Assembly (NCBI RefSeq): GCF_013283875.1
Contig: NZ_CP054139.1
Location: 4,960,001-5,024,000, forward strand
Source of the DNA: Mucilaginibacter mali
Lineage (GTDB): Bacteria; Bacteroidota; Bacteroidia; Sphingobacteriales; Sphingobacteriaceae
DNA: 64,000 bases
Direction of reading: 5' to 3'
Shown here: positions 44,438-53,531 of the stretch, in pieces
Layout of the letters: the number at the start of each line of letters is the position of its first letter
Position numbering within the stretch: the first letter of the stretch is position 1
The notes under the pieces: generated by a model
Database searches by the model: none
Told to the model about the DNA's origin: nothing
What the model saw: only the letters and a program-made list of their open reading frames with translations
Made by a program: the position numbers and the translations under genes

Positions 44438-46936
44438 TTAATTCCCCACCATAAACACCGCGTTACTGAACAGTAGCTTACCATTCTCCCAAAACTCGCG
44501 GAACAGCGGATCATCAACCATATACACCACGCTACCCCGGCCCATGTTTTGTACACCCAGCAGCATGCCGTCGGCAATTTTTTCCTTGCTTTTTTGGCCA
44601 ACGAAGCCTGCTATGTAGCCATCCTTTTTAATGGTGCCTACGTTCCAACCGTTATCGCCCAGGTATTCGTAAATATTGTCGTCCAGCTTCAGGTCGTAGT
44701 AGAAGTTAGGCAGGCCAAAGCCCAGCGGGTGAGTATTATCCAGTTTAAGGCGATAGATGGCTCCCGGCACGCTTGATCGCAGGGCTTCGTGGTCGCGTTC
44801 GCCATAGATACGCACTTCGGTTACCTTTTTAGGCTTATCGTCCTTGTCGTCTTTCTTATCTTTAGACCGGATGGCAAATCCCTTCTTTTCGTCCAGGCGA
44901 CTGATCGCGTCGCCCATTACGATCAGCTTACCGCCATCACGCACCCAGCTTTGCATTTTATCCGACGGAAAATCGGCATAGTTGCCATCCGGCACGATCA
45001 GCACATCTACATCCGAGAATTTGATACGGCCGATATCCTGGTATCGTACAATAGTAACCGGGTAACCGATCTGCTGCTCAAAAAAGTGCCAGATCTCGCC
45101 CATCGCCTCCGAATTAGTGCCCTCGTTACTCAACAACACCACTCGTGGCTTGGTGATAAAATGTACCTCCTTGGATCCGATATCCGCCCCCTTATCTACA
45201 AAGCCCGACGACAGCGGCACCAGCTTGCGGCCAAACATATTAGCCGTTTCAATTACCGCCTTATCAAAATCCGGCCGGTTATTGCCCGCCTTGGTAATAA
45301 TGAGGGATCCGGCACTGAACTTCTTGCCTCCGGTCTCGAACGCGTTCTCGGCATAACGCACCCGGATATTCTTCTTCAGCAGGGCCGCCAAAAACTTCAC
45401 ATCTTCTACCGATTGCCACCCGCCTACGTAGGCGTAAGCCTTGGTCAGGTCCATCGGCCCATCGGCCGGGCGGGTGTAAGCTTCCGTCCCCTTTACCGAT
45501 TCGCGCAGGCCATAAGCCTTTAAGCCATAAGCATAAGGCAGCGACCAAGCCGTAATATCATAGGTATTACTATCGGCCACAAAGGTTTTGGGTTCAAACA
45601 ATACATTCAGCAGCACCGATTTGGGTTGCGATGTATTGATCACCATATCATCATTATTGATGTTAAACGATTCATTCTTCGCCGTGAAATAATTATAGGC
45701 GTTCAGCACCGGCTTGTTTAAACCGAACGAGTACTGAATGCTGTTCCTGTCCAGCAGTTTGGCCAGTGCCGTCAGTTTATCCTTATTCTCGTTCTTCACC
45801 ACGTAGGTTTTATACTCGCCCGATGGATTAGTGCGGCTGTCATCGTAAAACTTCTTGAACTCGGCCAGCACCTTCGCAGCATTCATTGATGCTACCTCTA
45901 CCGTGCTTAAACTATTGGAGTGGTGATGCGCTATCCTGTCGGCCAGCGTCAAGGTATCGCCGCTTTTGGTAAGGATGGATAAACCGCCGCCAATACCACC
46001 CTGCTCATAGGTCATCCCGATAGAGCCGTTATACAGTGGGTAAGTATCGCCATACGATGGGTAAAGCAGATCAAACTCTTCGCGGGTAAAATACATCCAG
46101 CCGTTCTGATCAAAGTATTTGGCGTTGTTTTTCCCGATGGTGGTTTGAAACTCGCGCTGCCAGTTGGTAATGGCCTTGTGGAAAGGTTCGGCAGCCGGCG
46201 CGAAATAGTACGGACTGTTATAACCCTGCTCATGAAAGTCCACATGGATCTGCGGCAGCCATTGGTTAAACAAGCCCACACGTGCCTGTGTCTCCTTTTG
46301 CACCTGCCAGGCCCAGTCGCGGTTCAGATCGAAGTAATAGTGATTTACACGACCGCCCGGCCAGGGTTCGGTATGCTCGCGCGAGGCAGTGTTAGGGTCG
46401 GCAGTGATATCGCCAACCTGGTTATAGTAATTTACATAGCGGTCGCGGCCGTCCGGGTTAAGGCAGGGGTCGATAGCGATCACCGTATTTTTAAGCCATG
46501 CGCTGGTGCGGGTGTTTGATGGGTCGGCCAGGTCGAACAAGGTTTGCATAGCCGCTTCGCTTGATGATGGCTCATTACCGTGCACGTTATAACTCAGCCA
46601 CACAATAACCGGCGGGTTGCTGATAACGGGGCTTTTATCCAATCCGGCCAAACTCAGGTTGTATTTGCGGATGGCATCCAGCCGGTTAATATTCTCTTCC
46701 GACCCGATGAACATGGTTATCAGCGGGCGCCCCTCGTTAGTGGTGCCGTATTGCAGCAGCTTTACGTTTTTTGATGTCGCCGCCACATAGCGGAAATACT
46801 CGGCAATGCGCGAGTGGAACGTAAAATGTGTGCCCAGCTTATACCCCAAAAAATCGGACGGGGATTGCAGCGTTTGGGCGTAGGCACCTGCGTAAACTGT
46901 TATAAATAAGAGGAGTGAGAGTAATTTTTTAACCAT
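44438..46936 (-). CDS. Zinc carboxypeptidase (M14 family), secreted
   Basis: An 832-residue secreted enzyme (signal MVKKLLSLLLFITVYAGAYA). The zinc ligands are His119 and Glu122 in YNVHGNEPSS and His234 in HVDFHEQGYN, and the catalytic Glu is likely in IGMTYEQGG. It has the substrate-binding CLNPDGRDRYVNYY motif. After the peptidase domain (about 30-370), the C-terminal part holds a GATase-like segment (FSDVDVLIVPDGNYADFPSDKMQSWVRDGGKLIVMGDA). Such large two-domain M14 peptidases are common in Bacteroidota; the peptide substrate is unknown. Confidence 0.93.
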   Translation of the reverse strand: MVKKLLSLLLFITVYAGAYAQTLQSPSDFLGYKLGTHFTFHSRIAEYFRYVAATSKNVKLLQYGTTNEGRPLITMFIGSEENINRLDAIRKYNLSLAGLDKSPVISNPPVIVWLSYNVHGNEPSSSEAAMQTLFDLADPSNTRTSAWLKNTVIAIDPCLNPDGRDRYVNYYNQVGDITADPNTASREHTEPWPGGRVNHYYFDLNRDWAWQVQKETQARVGLFNQWLPQIHVDFHEQGYNSPYYFAPAAEPFHKAITNWQREFQTTIGKNNAKYFDQNGWMYFTREEFDLLYPSYGDTYPLYNGSIGMTYEQGGIGGGLSILTKSGDTLTLADRIAHHHSNSLSTVEVASMNAAKVLAEFKKFYDDSRTNPSGEYKTYVVKNENKDKLTALAKLLDRNSIQYSFGLNKPVLNAYNYFTAKNESFNINNDDMVINTSQPKSVLLNVLFEPKTFVADSNTYDITAWSLPYAYGLKAYGLRESVKGTEAYTRPADGPMDLTKAYAYVGGWQSVEDVKFLAALLKKNIRVRYAENAFETGGKKFSAGSLIITKAGNNRPDFDKAVIETANMFGRKLVPLSSGFVDKGADIGSKEVHFITKPRVVLLSNEGTNSEAMGEIWHFFEQQIGYPVTIVRYQDIGRIKFSDVDVLIVPDGNYADFPSDKMQSWVRDGGKLIVMGDAISRLDEKKGFAIRSKDKKDDKDDKPKKVTEVRIYGERDHEALRSSVPGAIYRLKLDNTHPLGFGLPNFYYDLKLDDNIYEYLGDNGWNVGTIKKDGYIAGFVGQKSKEKIADGMLLGVQNMGRGSVVYMVDDPLFREFWENGKLLFSNAVFMVGN

Positions 46937-46995
46937 ATGTAAAGGCTAATTTAATAACAATTATTTAAGAGTTGTTATAAGTCAAGGAAATTGTA

Positions 46996-47070
46996 GAGCC
47001 AGATAATTATCTGGCTCCTATACTTATTGCATTGGCTTTGCAACCGGGAGATAGATAATTATCTGTCTCT
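46996..47070. repeat. Two AT-rich palindromes before recQ
   Basis: A perfect 22-bp palindrome lies at 46996-47017 (core AGATAATTATCT). A second near-palindrome, AGATAGATAATTATCTGTCT, lies at about 47049-47069. Both share AGATAATTATCT and may be a dispersed element or protein-binding sites between divergent genes. Confidence 0.65.
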
Positions 47071-47148
47071 ACATTGAAGCCGCGCGGGCTATGCGCTTTA
47101 CAATAAAATCTGCACCTTTGTACATAAAACAACATCTAAACCCCTGAT

Positions 47149-49296
47149 ATGACACCCGCCCAGGCCCTCCAGAAATATTATGGTTACAGCGAATTTCGCC
47201 ACCAGCAGGAGGCCATTATTAATCAAATAATGAGTGGCGGCGACGCCATGGTGCTGATGCCAACAGGCGGGGGCAAATCGCTCTGTTACCAGTTACCGGC
47301 AGTCCTGTTGCCGGGCTTAACCATCGTTATATCGCCGTTGATAGCCCTGATGAAGGACCAGGTTGACGCGCTGAATGTTACCGGCATCCCGGCGGCCTAC
47401 TTAAACTCTACCCAAAGCAGCGGCGAGCAGCAGGATATCGTTAACCGCTTAAAAGCCGGGCAGATCAAACTACTGTATTTGGCACCCGAGCGCCTGTTTA
47501 AATCAGAAAGCCGCTTAACCGATTTCTTGAAGTCGCTTAAAGTTTCGCTCATTGCTATTGACGAGGCGCACTGTATATCGCACTGGGGGCATGATTTCCG
47601 TCCCGAATATTTGATGCTGGCCGGATTGAAAGACGCGTTCCGCGATATCCCGGTGATTGCCCTTACCGCCACTGCCGATCAGCTTACGCGTAAGGATATT
47701 TTAGAGAAGCTGGCACTGTATAACCCGGCGCAGTTCGTATCATCATTCAACCGGGCCAATATCAGCTATACCGTAGCCCCTAAAAAGAACAGCCTGAATC
47801 AGTTGCTGGCTTTTTTAGATGAGCGAAAGGATGATTCGGGCATTATCTACTGTTTGTCGCGGCAATCAACCGAGGACCTGGCCGCTCAATTGCGGAATGA
47901 GGGCTTCCTTGCCGAAGCCTACCATGCCGGATTAACTACCGAAACAAAGGCCCGGAACCAGGAGGCATTCCTGCGCGATGAGGTGCGTATTATTGTGGCG
48001 ACCATCGCCTTTGGCATGGGCATCAATAAATCAAACGTGCGCTACGTGGTACATGCCGATCTGCCAAAAAACATTGAAGGTTATTACCAGGAGACCGGTC
48101 GCGCGGGGCGGGATGGGCTTCCATCAGAGGCTTTGCTGTTTTACTCGCCGGGCGATGCCTTTAAGCTGCAAAAATTTGCCCGGGTAGAAGACAACGAAGA
48201 GCAAAGCCGCATTATGCTGAAAAAGCTGGACGATATGGTAAAATACTGCCAGTTGAACACCTGCCGCCGCAAATACCTGCTCAATTATTTTAACGAGGAT
48301 TTTCCCGATACCTGCGGCAGTTGCGATGTATGCTTAACCGGCCGCCAAACCTTTGATGGTACGCTAATAGCCCAAAAGGCGCTGTCGGCCGTAGCACGTT
48401 TAAAGGAGCGCTTCGGCAGCGGCTATGTGATCGATCTGCTGCGGGGTGCCAACAGTGCTAAACTGCGCGATGAGCACAAGCACCTAAAAACCTACGGTGC
48501 CGGGGCCGATATCAGCAAGGCCGATTGGCAGCGTTACCTGCGCGAATTGGTAATACTCGATTATCTGCAAGTATCGGACGGGGCTTATCCCGTTTTAATG
48601 CTCACCGGTAAAAGCGATGCAGTGTTGAAAGGACAGGAAAAAGTAGAGTTGACCCTATCGCAAACCACCGAAGAAGTGCGCCATCACGAAGCCTTACCTC
48701 ATGAGGCATCTTTGTTGCAAAAATTAAAAGAGATCCGCACCCGCATTGCCCGTGCCGAAAACGTACCTCCGTATATTATCCTGTCGGATGCCTCCCTGCT
48801 GGAACTGGCCACCTACCTGCCGCAAAGCATGGACGAGCTGAAGTATATCTCGGGCTTTGGCGAAGTAAAGCTGGCCCGATATGGCGAGGCTTTTTTAACC
48901 GCTGTGGTAAATTACTGCAACGAAATGGGCTTAGCATCCAAGATAAGTAGCCGCCCAACCAAACGCGAACGTAAGGAGCGCAAGCCCAGATCGCCCCTGG
49001 CAAATGGCACCAGGCAGGAAAGCTTTAACATGTATAAGGCCGGGAACAGCATTGATGAAATTGCCGCCCTGCGCGAGCTATCGGCCACCACCATCCAAAG
49101 CCATCTTGCCCACTTTATCCAAACCGGCGAGTTGGATGTAACCGAATTGGTGGCCCCCGAAAAAATGCCGGCGATACAGGATGCTGTTGAAAGTTACGGT
49201 CAGCAGCAACTATCGCCCTTGAAAGAGGTTTTGGGCGAAGATTACAGTTACGCGGAAATAAAGGCGGTGAACGCGTGGATGAATAGAGAGGGGTAA
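47149..49296 (+). CDS. recQ: ATP-dependent DNA helicase RecQ
   Basis: A 715-residue 3'-5' helicase. It shows motif 0 FRHQQEAI (16-23), Walker A MPTGGGKSLCYQLP (37-50), DEAH box IDEAHCISHWGHDFRPEY (137-154), motif VI QETGRAGRDGLPSEAL, a zinc-binding cluster (CQLNTCRRKYLLNYF, TCGSCDVC), a winged-helix RQC region, an HRDC domain (about 535-605) and a C-terminal HTH extension (RQESFNMYKAGNSIDEIAALRELSATTIQSHL). It functions in recombination repair and replication restart. Confidence 0.97.
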   Translation: MTPAQALQKYYGYSEFRHQQEAIINQIMSGGDAMVLMPTGGGKSLCYQLPAVLLPGLTIVISPLIALMKDQVDALNVTGIPAAYLNSTQSSGEQQDIVNRLKAGQIKLLYLAPERLFKSESRLTDFLKSLKVSLIAIDEAHCISHWGHDFRPEYLMLAGLKDAFRDIPVIALTATADQLTRKDILEKLALYNPAQFVSSFNRANISYTVAPKKNSLNQLLAFLDERKDDSGIIYCLSRQSTEDLAAQLRNEGFLAEAYHAGLTTETKARNQEAFLRDEVRIIVATIAFGMGINKSNVRYVVHADLPKNIEGYYQETGRAGRDGLPSEALLFYSPGDAFKLQKFARVEDNEEQSRIMLKKLDDMVKYCQLNTCRRKYLLNYFNEDFPDTCGSCDVCLTGRQTFDGTLIAQKALSAVARLKERFGSGYVIDLLRGANSAKLRDEHKHLKTYGAGADISKADWQRYLRELVILDYLQVSDGAYPVLMLTGKSDAVLKGQEKVELTLSQTTEEVRHHEALPHEASLLQKLKEIRTRIARAENVPPYIILSDASLLELATYLPQSMDELKYISGFGEVKLARYGEAFLTAVVNYCNEMGLASKISSRPTKRERKERKPRSPLANGTRQESFNMYKAGNSIDEIAALRELSATTIQSHLAHFIQTGELDVTELVAPEKMPAIQDAVESYGQQQLSPLKEVLGEDYSYAEIKAVNAWMNREG

Positions 49297-49638
49297 AAAA
49301 GTCCGGAATTCCGCGTAAGTCGGAAAGGCCGGAAGTTTCCGCCTTTGTCATTACTGTAAGCGTAGCGACGCGGGCAACCGGCCAACGGGTGTTCATTAAT
49401 ACCTTAAAGAATAATTAAATACATTAATAATCTCATAGGCAAGTCCTCGTTGTTTGTCCTATGGGATTGCCACGCTATCGTTCGCAATGACAACGGGTTT
49501 TGGTAGCGATGGGTTTGAAACTCATCGCTACGGAATGTACATTAAAACCTATCCTCACTCCTGATTGTATTTTTATCTTGCACCCTAAAAAAATCTTTCG
49601 GACTTTCGGTCTTGCCGACTTTCGGACTGAAAAACACC
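49297..49638. repeat. Gene-free stretch with four repeat units
   Basis: No gene. It contains GTCCGGAAG-family units at 49303-49340 and 49583-49628, a GTCATT..../...CGCAATGAC pair at about 49349 and 49467-49493, and a 9-bp hairpin GTAGCGATG/CATCGCTAC near 49503-49531. Upstream codons in frame with murF run into the last repeat unit, which is why the murF start is placed at 49639. Confidence 0.7.
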
Positions 49639-50946
49639 ATGACTACAACCCAACAACTATATCAGCATTACCTGCAACACCCCGTTATCAGTACCGATAC
49701 CCGGAAGATAGCCCCCGGCGGCCTGTTTTTTGCTCTTAAAGGCGATAAGTTTGATGCCAATACTTTCGCTAATCAAGCTATTGGAGCAGGGGCCGCCTTT
49801 GCAATTATCGATAACCCTGAATACCAATTGGGCGATCAGTATTTATTGGTTGATGATGTATTACTGGCCTTGCAGGACCTGGCCAGGCACCATCGCCGCC
49901 AGCTGAATATCCCCTTTATTGGATTGACCGGCTCTAACGGAAAAACCACCACTAAGGAACTCATCAACGCCGTGTTATCGCAGCAGTTCAATACGCTGGC
50001 TACGCAGGGCAATTTAAATAACCACATCGGGGTGCCGCTTACCGTGCTCAGCATCAACAACAGTCACCAAGTAGCGGTGATAGAAATGGGCGCCAATCAC
50101 CAAAAGGAAATTGAATTGCTTTGCAGCATCTCGCAACCCAGCCACGGACTGATCACCAATGTAGGCCGCGCACATTTAGAGGGTTTCGGTGGCGTTGAGG
50201 GCGTAAAAAAAGGCAAGGGCGAATTATATGATTACCTGCAAAACACCAACGGTGTAGCCTTTATCAACGGTAAAGATCCGGTTTTACAGGAGATGCAATC
50301 GGCCCGGACTTTAAATAATAAGATATTTTACGGCGGCGGCGATAACCCGCTCATCACCGGTGAGTTGATTGCCAACGCGCCATACCTGGCATTGACGTGG
50401 ACCAACAATCAAACTCAACAAAGCAGCAACGTAGATTCGCAGTTAACTGGTGAATACAATTTGGATAACATACTGGTAGCTATCTGCATCGGCACTTATT
50501 TTAATTTAAGCACCGGGCAGATCAACGCCGGGGTATCTGGATATCAGCCTAAAAATAACCGCTCTCAACTGATGCAAACTGCCAGCAATACCCTGGTGTG
50601 CGATTATTATAATGCCAACCCCAGCAGCATGGCAGTGGCTATAGATAATATCAGCCAGTTAAAGGCCAACAAAAAGGTATTGATACTGGGTGATATGTTT
50701 GAACTGGGCGATGATTCGCCGGCTGAACACGCGGAGGTTATCAAAAAGGCGATGGCCGCGGATGTAAATGAAAGGATATTTATTGGCGAGTCGTTCTATC
50801 ATCAAAAAGACGCAATTCATGCCATTTTCTACCGCACGGCCGAGGATGCGATCACCGGCTTAAAAGCCGATCCGATACAGAATGCTACTGTGCTAATTAA
50901 AGGCTCGCGCGGGATGGCGCTGGAAAGGTTGGTGGAGTTATTATAA
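49639..50946 (+). CDS. murF: UDP-N-acetylmuramoyl-tripeptide--D-alanyl-D-alanine ligase
   Basis: A 435-residue Mur ligase that adds D-Ala-D-Ala to the peptidoglycan precursor in the cytoplasm. It has the N-terminal substrate domain STDTRKIAPGGLFFALKG (18-35, the Ser-Asp-Ser/Thr-R motif of MurE/MurF), the ATP-binding GLTGSNGKTTTKEL (95-108), NLNNHIGVPLT, EMGANHQKEI and DYYNANPSSM (typical MurF). The start MTTTQQLYQHY is taken; upstream in-frame residues come from a repeat. Here it is not in a dcw cluster. Confidence 0.95.
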   Translation: MTTTQQLYQHYLQHPVISTDTRKIAPGGLFFALKGDKFDANTFANQAIGAGAAFAIIDNPEYQLGDQYLLVDDVLLALQDLARHHRRQLNIPFIGLTGSNGKTTTKELINAVLSQQFNTLATQGNLNNHIGVPLTVLSINNSHQVAVIEMGANHQKEIELLCSISQPSHGLITNVGRAHLEGFGGVEGVKKGKGELYDYLQNTNGVAFINGKDPVLQEMQSARTLNNKIFYGGGDNPLITGELIANAPYLALTWTNNQTQQSSNVDSQLTGEYNLDNILVAICIGTYFNLSTGQINAGVSGYQPKNNRSQLMQTASNTLVCDYYNANPSSMAVAIDNISQLKANKKVLILGDMFELGDDSPAEHAEVIKKAMAADVNERIFIGESFYHQKDAIHAIFYRTAEDAITGLKADPIQNATVLIKGSRGMALERLVELL

Positions 50947-51039
50947 TGTCCGAACCGTTGATTTTTCTGATTACGTTGATTTCGCTGATACTTTGCAGGT
51001 AAAATCAACGTGATCAGAAAAATCATCCTGAATCCACGG

Positions 51040-51231
51040 TCAGGCTTTCTTCGCAGCTGTTTTCACCACCGGCTTCGCCTTTAACAACGCCGCGCGACTG
51101 GTTTTTTTGCAGCAAGCACCACCCATGGTACATTTCTTTTCAGTTTTTTTGCCTTTGTCCTTATCGGCGGCGAAGCTGCCGATGGTGCTTACCGATACGG
51201 CAACTAACATCATTAATGCTATTTTTCTCAT
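51040..51231 (-). CDS. Small secreted Lys/Ala/Cys-rich protein
   Basis: A 63-residue protein with a signal peptide (MRKIALMMLVAVSVSTIGSFA) and a short basic mature part DKDKGKKTEKKCTMGGACCKKTSRAALLKAKP, with three cysteines followed by Ala-Lys-rich sequence. Its ATG overlaps the stop codon of the phosphatidylserine decarboxylase gene by 4 bp, so the two are translationally coupled. Function unknown; the Cys could bind metal. Confidence 0.7.
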   Translation of the reverse strand: MRKIALMMLVAVSVSTIGSFAADKDKGKKTEKKCTMGGACCKKTSRAALLKAKPVVKTAAKKA

Positions 51232-52076
51232 GGCTTTTTTGGTTTTGCTTTTGTGGCAGGGGCCGGCTTTTTGGCGGCGGTCTTTTCTGCGGTGGTTGGT
51301 GCTTCTGGGTGTTCTATCACCAAAGTTTCCTTTGGCGCTTCAGCCGGTGCTTCATCATCGGCGTGGGTAGCGTTGGGTACTTTTTCAGCAGCCTTTTGCA
51401 GTTTTGATGCTGATGGTGTTGGCAACTCAGCTAATATGGTGCGGCCACCTTTTACCACCTGGTTCAGTTCTACCTTAATGGTTGAACCCAGGGGCAGGAA
51501 CAGATCCACCCTCGACCCAAATTTAATAAAGCCAAACTGATCGCCCTGGGCTACCTTGTCGCCCTCTTTTACATACCATACTATACGGCGGGCCAAGGCA
51601 CCGGCTATCTGGCGAAACAATACAGGTACACCCGCGCTATTCTCGGTTACGATGGTGGTACGCTCGTTCTCGGTTGATGATTTTGGGTGCCAGGCCACCA
51701 AATACTTGCCCGGGTGATATTTAAAATATTTCACCACACCGGCTATGGGGTTGCGGTTTACGTGCACGTTAACAGGCGACATAAATACCGACAACTGGAT
51801 GCGGCGATCTTTTAAATACTCCGTCTCATCTGCCTCTTCAATTACCACCACCTTACCATCTGCAGGGCAAATCACCATCTTTTCATCGCGGGTCAGTTCA
51901 AATTTCGGGCTGCGGAAAAACTGCAAGATGATGACGAACAGGAAGAACGACAGGATATAGATAAACCATTTAAAATAAACGGCATCGGGTAAATAGAATT
52001 GCACCAGCGCGTTCAGCACAAAGATAAACAGTATGCATATCGCCATGGAGGTGTAGCCTTCTTTATGAAAAGTCAT
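51228..52076 (-). CDS. psd: Phosphatidylserine decarboxylase family protein
   Basis: A 282-residue membrane-bound proenzyme that converts phosphatidylserine to phosphatidylethanolamine. It has two hydrophobic segments near the N-terminus, the PADGKVVVIEE motif, FMSPVNVHVNRNPIAG and the self-cleavage site in IKFGSRVDLFLP, where the Gly-Ser pair yields the pyruvoyl group. The core (~220 residues) matches the short PSD type. It carries an extra C-terminal tail of about 60 residues rich in Ala, Pro, Glu and Lys (APAEAPKETLVIEHPEAPTT...), which is unusual. It is located beside cdsA, which fits phospholipid synthesis. Confidence 0.93.
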   Translation of the reverse strand: MTFHKEGYTSMAICILFIFVLNALVQFYLPDAVYFKWFIYILSFFLFVIILQFFRSPKFELTRDEKMVICPADGKVVVIEEADETEYLKDRRIQLSVFMSPVNVHVNRNPIAGVVKYFKYHPGKYLVAWHPKSSTENERTTIVTENSAGVPVLFRQIAGALARRIVWYVKEGDKVAQGDQFGFIKFGSRVDLFLPLGSTIKVELNQVVKGGRTILAELPTPSASKLQKAAEKVPNATHADDEAPAEAPKETLVIEHPEAPTTAEKTAAKKPAPATKAKPKKP

Positions 52077-52176
52077 ATATAGATATCAGGTAATTAATTT
52101 AACGCAAAGTTAGTAATTTGAATTAATGTATGTTGGATAATAACATAATTGGTTTAAGGCTAATTTTAGCTTACGA

Positions 52177-52322
52177 GTATACTCACCCCGACTTCGCTAT
52201 GCTGGTCGACCCTCTCTTTGCTACGCAAAAAGAAGGAAGGAGCAATATCAGATGATCCCATCCCCTCTTTCCGCGTAGCGGAGAGAGGGTGGTCGGGCGT
52301 AGCCACGACCGGGTGAGTACAA
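52177..52322. repeat. Inverted repeat between psd and cdsA
   Basis: TACTCACCCCGACTTCGC (about 52179) and CACGACCGGGTGAGTAC (to 52320) form the outer arms; inner arms are CCCTCTCTTTGCTACGC and GCGTAGCGGAGAGAGGG. No gene in 52077-52338. Confidence 0.7.
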
Positions 52323-52338
52323 CCGCTATGTAGGGGCT

Positions 52339-53142
52339 CTACGTCGCCATAAAATACAAATAGCTATAAACAATAGGCGCGGCAATCAGCAGCCCATCAA
52401 ACCTATCCAGCAAGCCACCATGCCCCGGCAGTATCCCGCCCGAATCCTTTACGTTAATGCTGCGCTTAAACATCGATTCCACCAAATCGCCAAGGGTGCC
52501 GAAGCAGGAGATCAGTATCGCCATGGAGATCCATTGCTTCCACTCTATCTCGGTATAGTAAATACTGAGGATATAGCCCGCCAATGCTGCAATTAATAAA
52601 CCACCGAAAAAGCCCTCCACTGTTTTCTTGGGCGAATGGCGCTCGAATAATTTTGTACGGCCAAAAGCACGCCCGGTTAAATAAGCGCCGGTATCATTGC
52701 TCCATAACATCACAAAAAAGCCCAATGGCAGGTGAAAGTTAAAATCACCGTTTACATAAGCCATGGCGTGGAAAAACGTGAAAGGCATCACCGTAAACAT
52801 CAGCCCCAAAATGGTAAAGGCGATGTTTTGGAACGGCGTGGTTGATTTTTTAAACAACTCCTGTATAAAAACAGCGCTTAGTGTAACCGGTATTAAAAAC
52901 AGCACCGGCTGTACAATATGGGTATTAGCGGTATAAGCAAAGGCGATGTAAATGAGCGCGCCATTGATCAGCCCGGCAACGTAATTGGGCTGGTAGCCAC
53001 TTTTTTTGATCAATCCGTAAAACTCAAACTGGCAGAACAATCCCAGCAACAGGTAAAACGCGCCGAACGAGTAATGCCCTGTAAGCAACGAGGCCAGCAT
53101 TACAATAATAAAGAATACACCGGTTATGGTACGTGTTTTCAT
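52339..53142 (-). CDS. cdsA: Phosphatidate cytidylyltransferase
   Basis: A 267-residue membrane enzyme that makes CDP-diacylglycerol from phosphatidate and CTP. It has about seven transmembrane helices and the C-terminal family signature SPKKTVEGFFGGLL ... CFGTLGDLVESMFKRSINVKDSGGILPGHGGLLDRFDGL (about 175-255), including Asp residues that bind metal. It lies upstream of psd on the same strand, separated by a repeat of 262 bp. The product feeds phosphatidylserine and so the Psd reaction. Confidence 0.95.
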   Translation of the reverse strand: MKTRTITGVFFIIVMLASLLTGHYSFGAFYLLLGLFCQFEFYGLIKKSGYQPNYVAGLINGALIYIAFAYTANTHIVQPVLFLIPVTLSAVFIQELFKKSTTPFQNIAFTILGLMFTVMPFTFFHAMAYVNGDFNFHLPLGFFVMLWSNDTGAYLTGRAFGRTKLFERHSPKKTVEGFFGGLLIAALAGYILSIYYTEIEWKQWISMAILISCFGTLGDLVESMFKRSINVKDSGGILPGHGGLLDRFDGLLIAAPIVYSYLYFMAT

Positions 53143-53154
53143 CTAACGGAAGAT

Positions 53155-53288
53155 TTAACCACAAAGTTCACAAAGTTTTTCACTAAGGGCACAAAGGGTT
53201 TTTATTGATAAGTATTTTATAATTAATTATTGTTAATCAAGGGCTTTGTGGCCCTTAGTGGCTTCTGTCTTTGTGCCCTTTGTGGTTA
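53155..53288. repeat. CACAAAG-type long inverted repeat, copy 2
   Basis: It begins TTAACCACAAAGTTCACAAAG and ends CTTTGTGCCCTTTGTGGTTAA; inner words GGGCACAAAG/CTTTGTGGCCC also pair. It is followed by ATTGCCAC, as copy 3 is. Confidence 0.75.
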
Positions 53289-53306
53289 AATTGCCACTAT
53301 GAACAA

Positions 53307-53531
53307 CTATATCTCTCCAAAAGGCTTTATCTCATTCAACACCATGATCTCTATCGCCTGCCCAAAGTTATCTTTATGAATGTAAACATCAATATGCCCG
53401 AATGTCCGGTGCGACGAATCCATCTGGTTCATCAGTACGGCGTCGATACCGTTCTCTACCATGGCCTGCTTTAAAATTTCGGCCTGGTAAAAATTAGTCG
53501 ATGTGAACAGCTTGATCCAGTTCTTCTCCAT
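53307..53531 (-). CDS. DUF2007-type small protein
   Basis: A 74-residue protein, MEKNWIKLFTSTNFYQAEILKQAMVENGIDAVLMNQMDSS, with the pattern of DUF2007/putative signal-transducing proteins that carry a ferredoxin-like fold. Its ATG lies 38 bp inside the preceding CPBP protease gene, in another frame, so the two overlap and are probably translationally coupled. Function unknown. Confidence 0.85.
   Translation of the reverse strand: MEKNWIKLFTSTNFYQAEILKQAMVENGIDAVLMNQMDSSHRTFGHIDVYIHKDNFGQAIEIMVLNEIKPFGEI

Noticed and set aside
44789-45523. 244-codon open frame opposite the M14 peptidase
   Set aside because: Antisense shadow; codon usage and product are unlike any known family.
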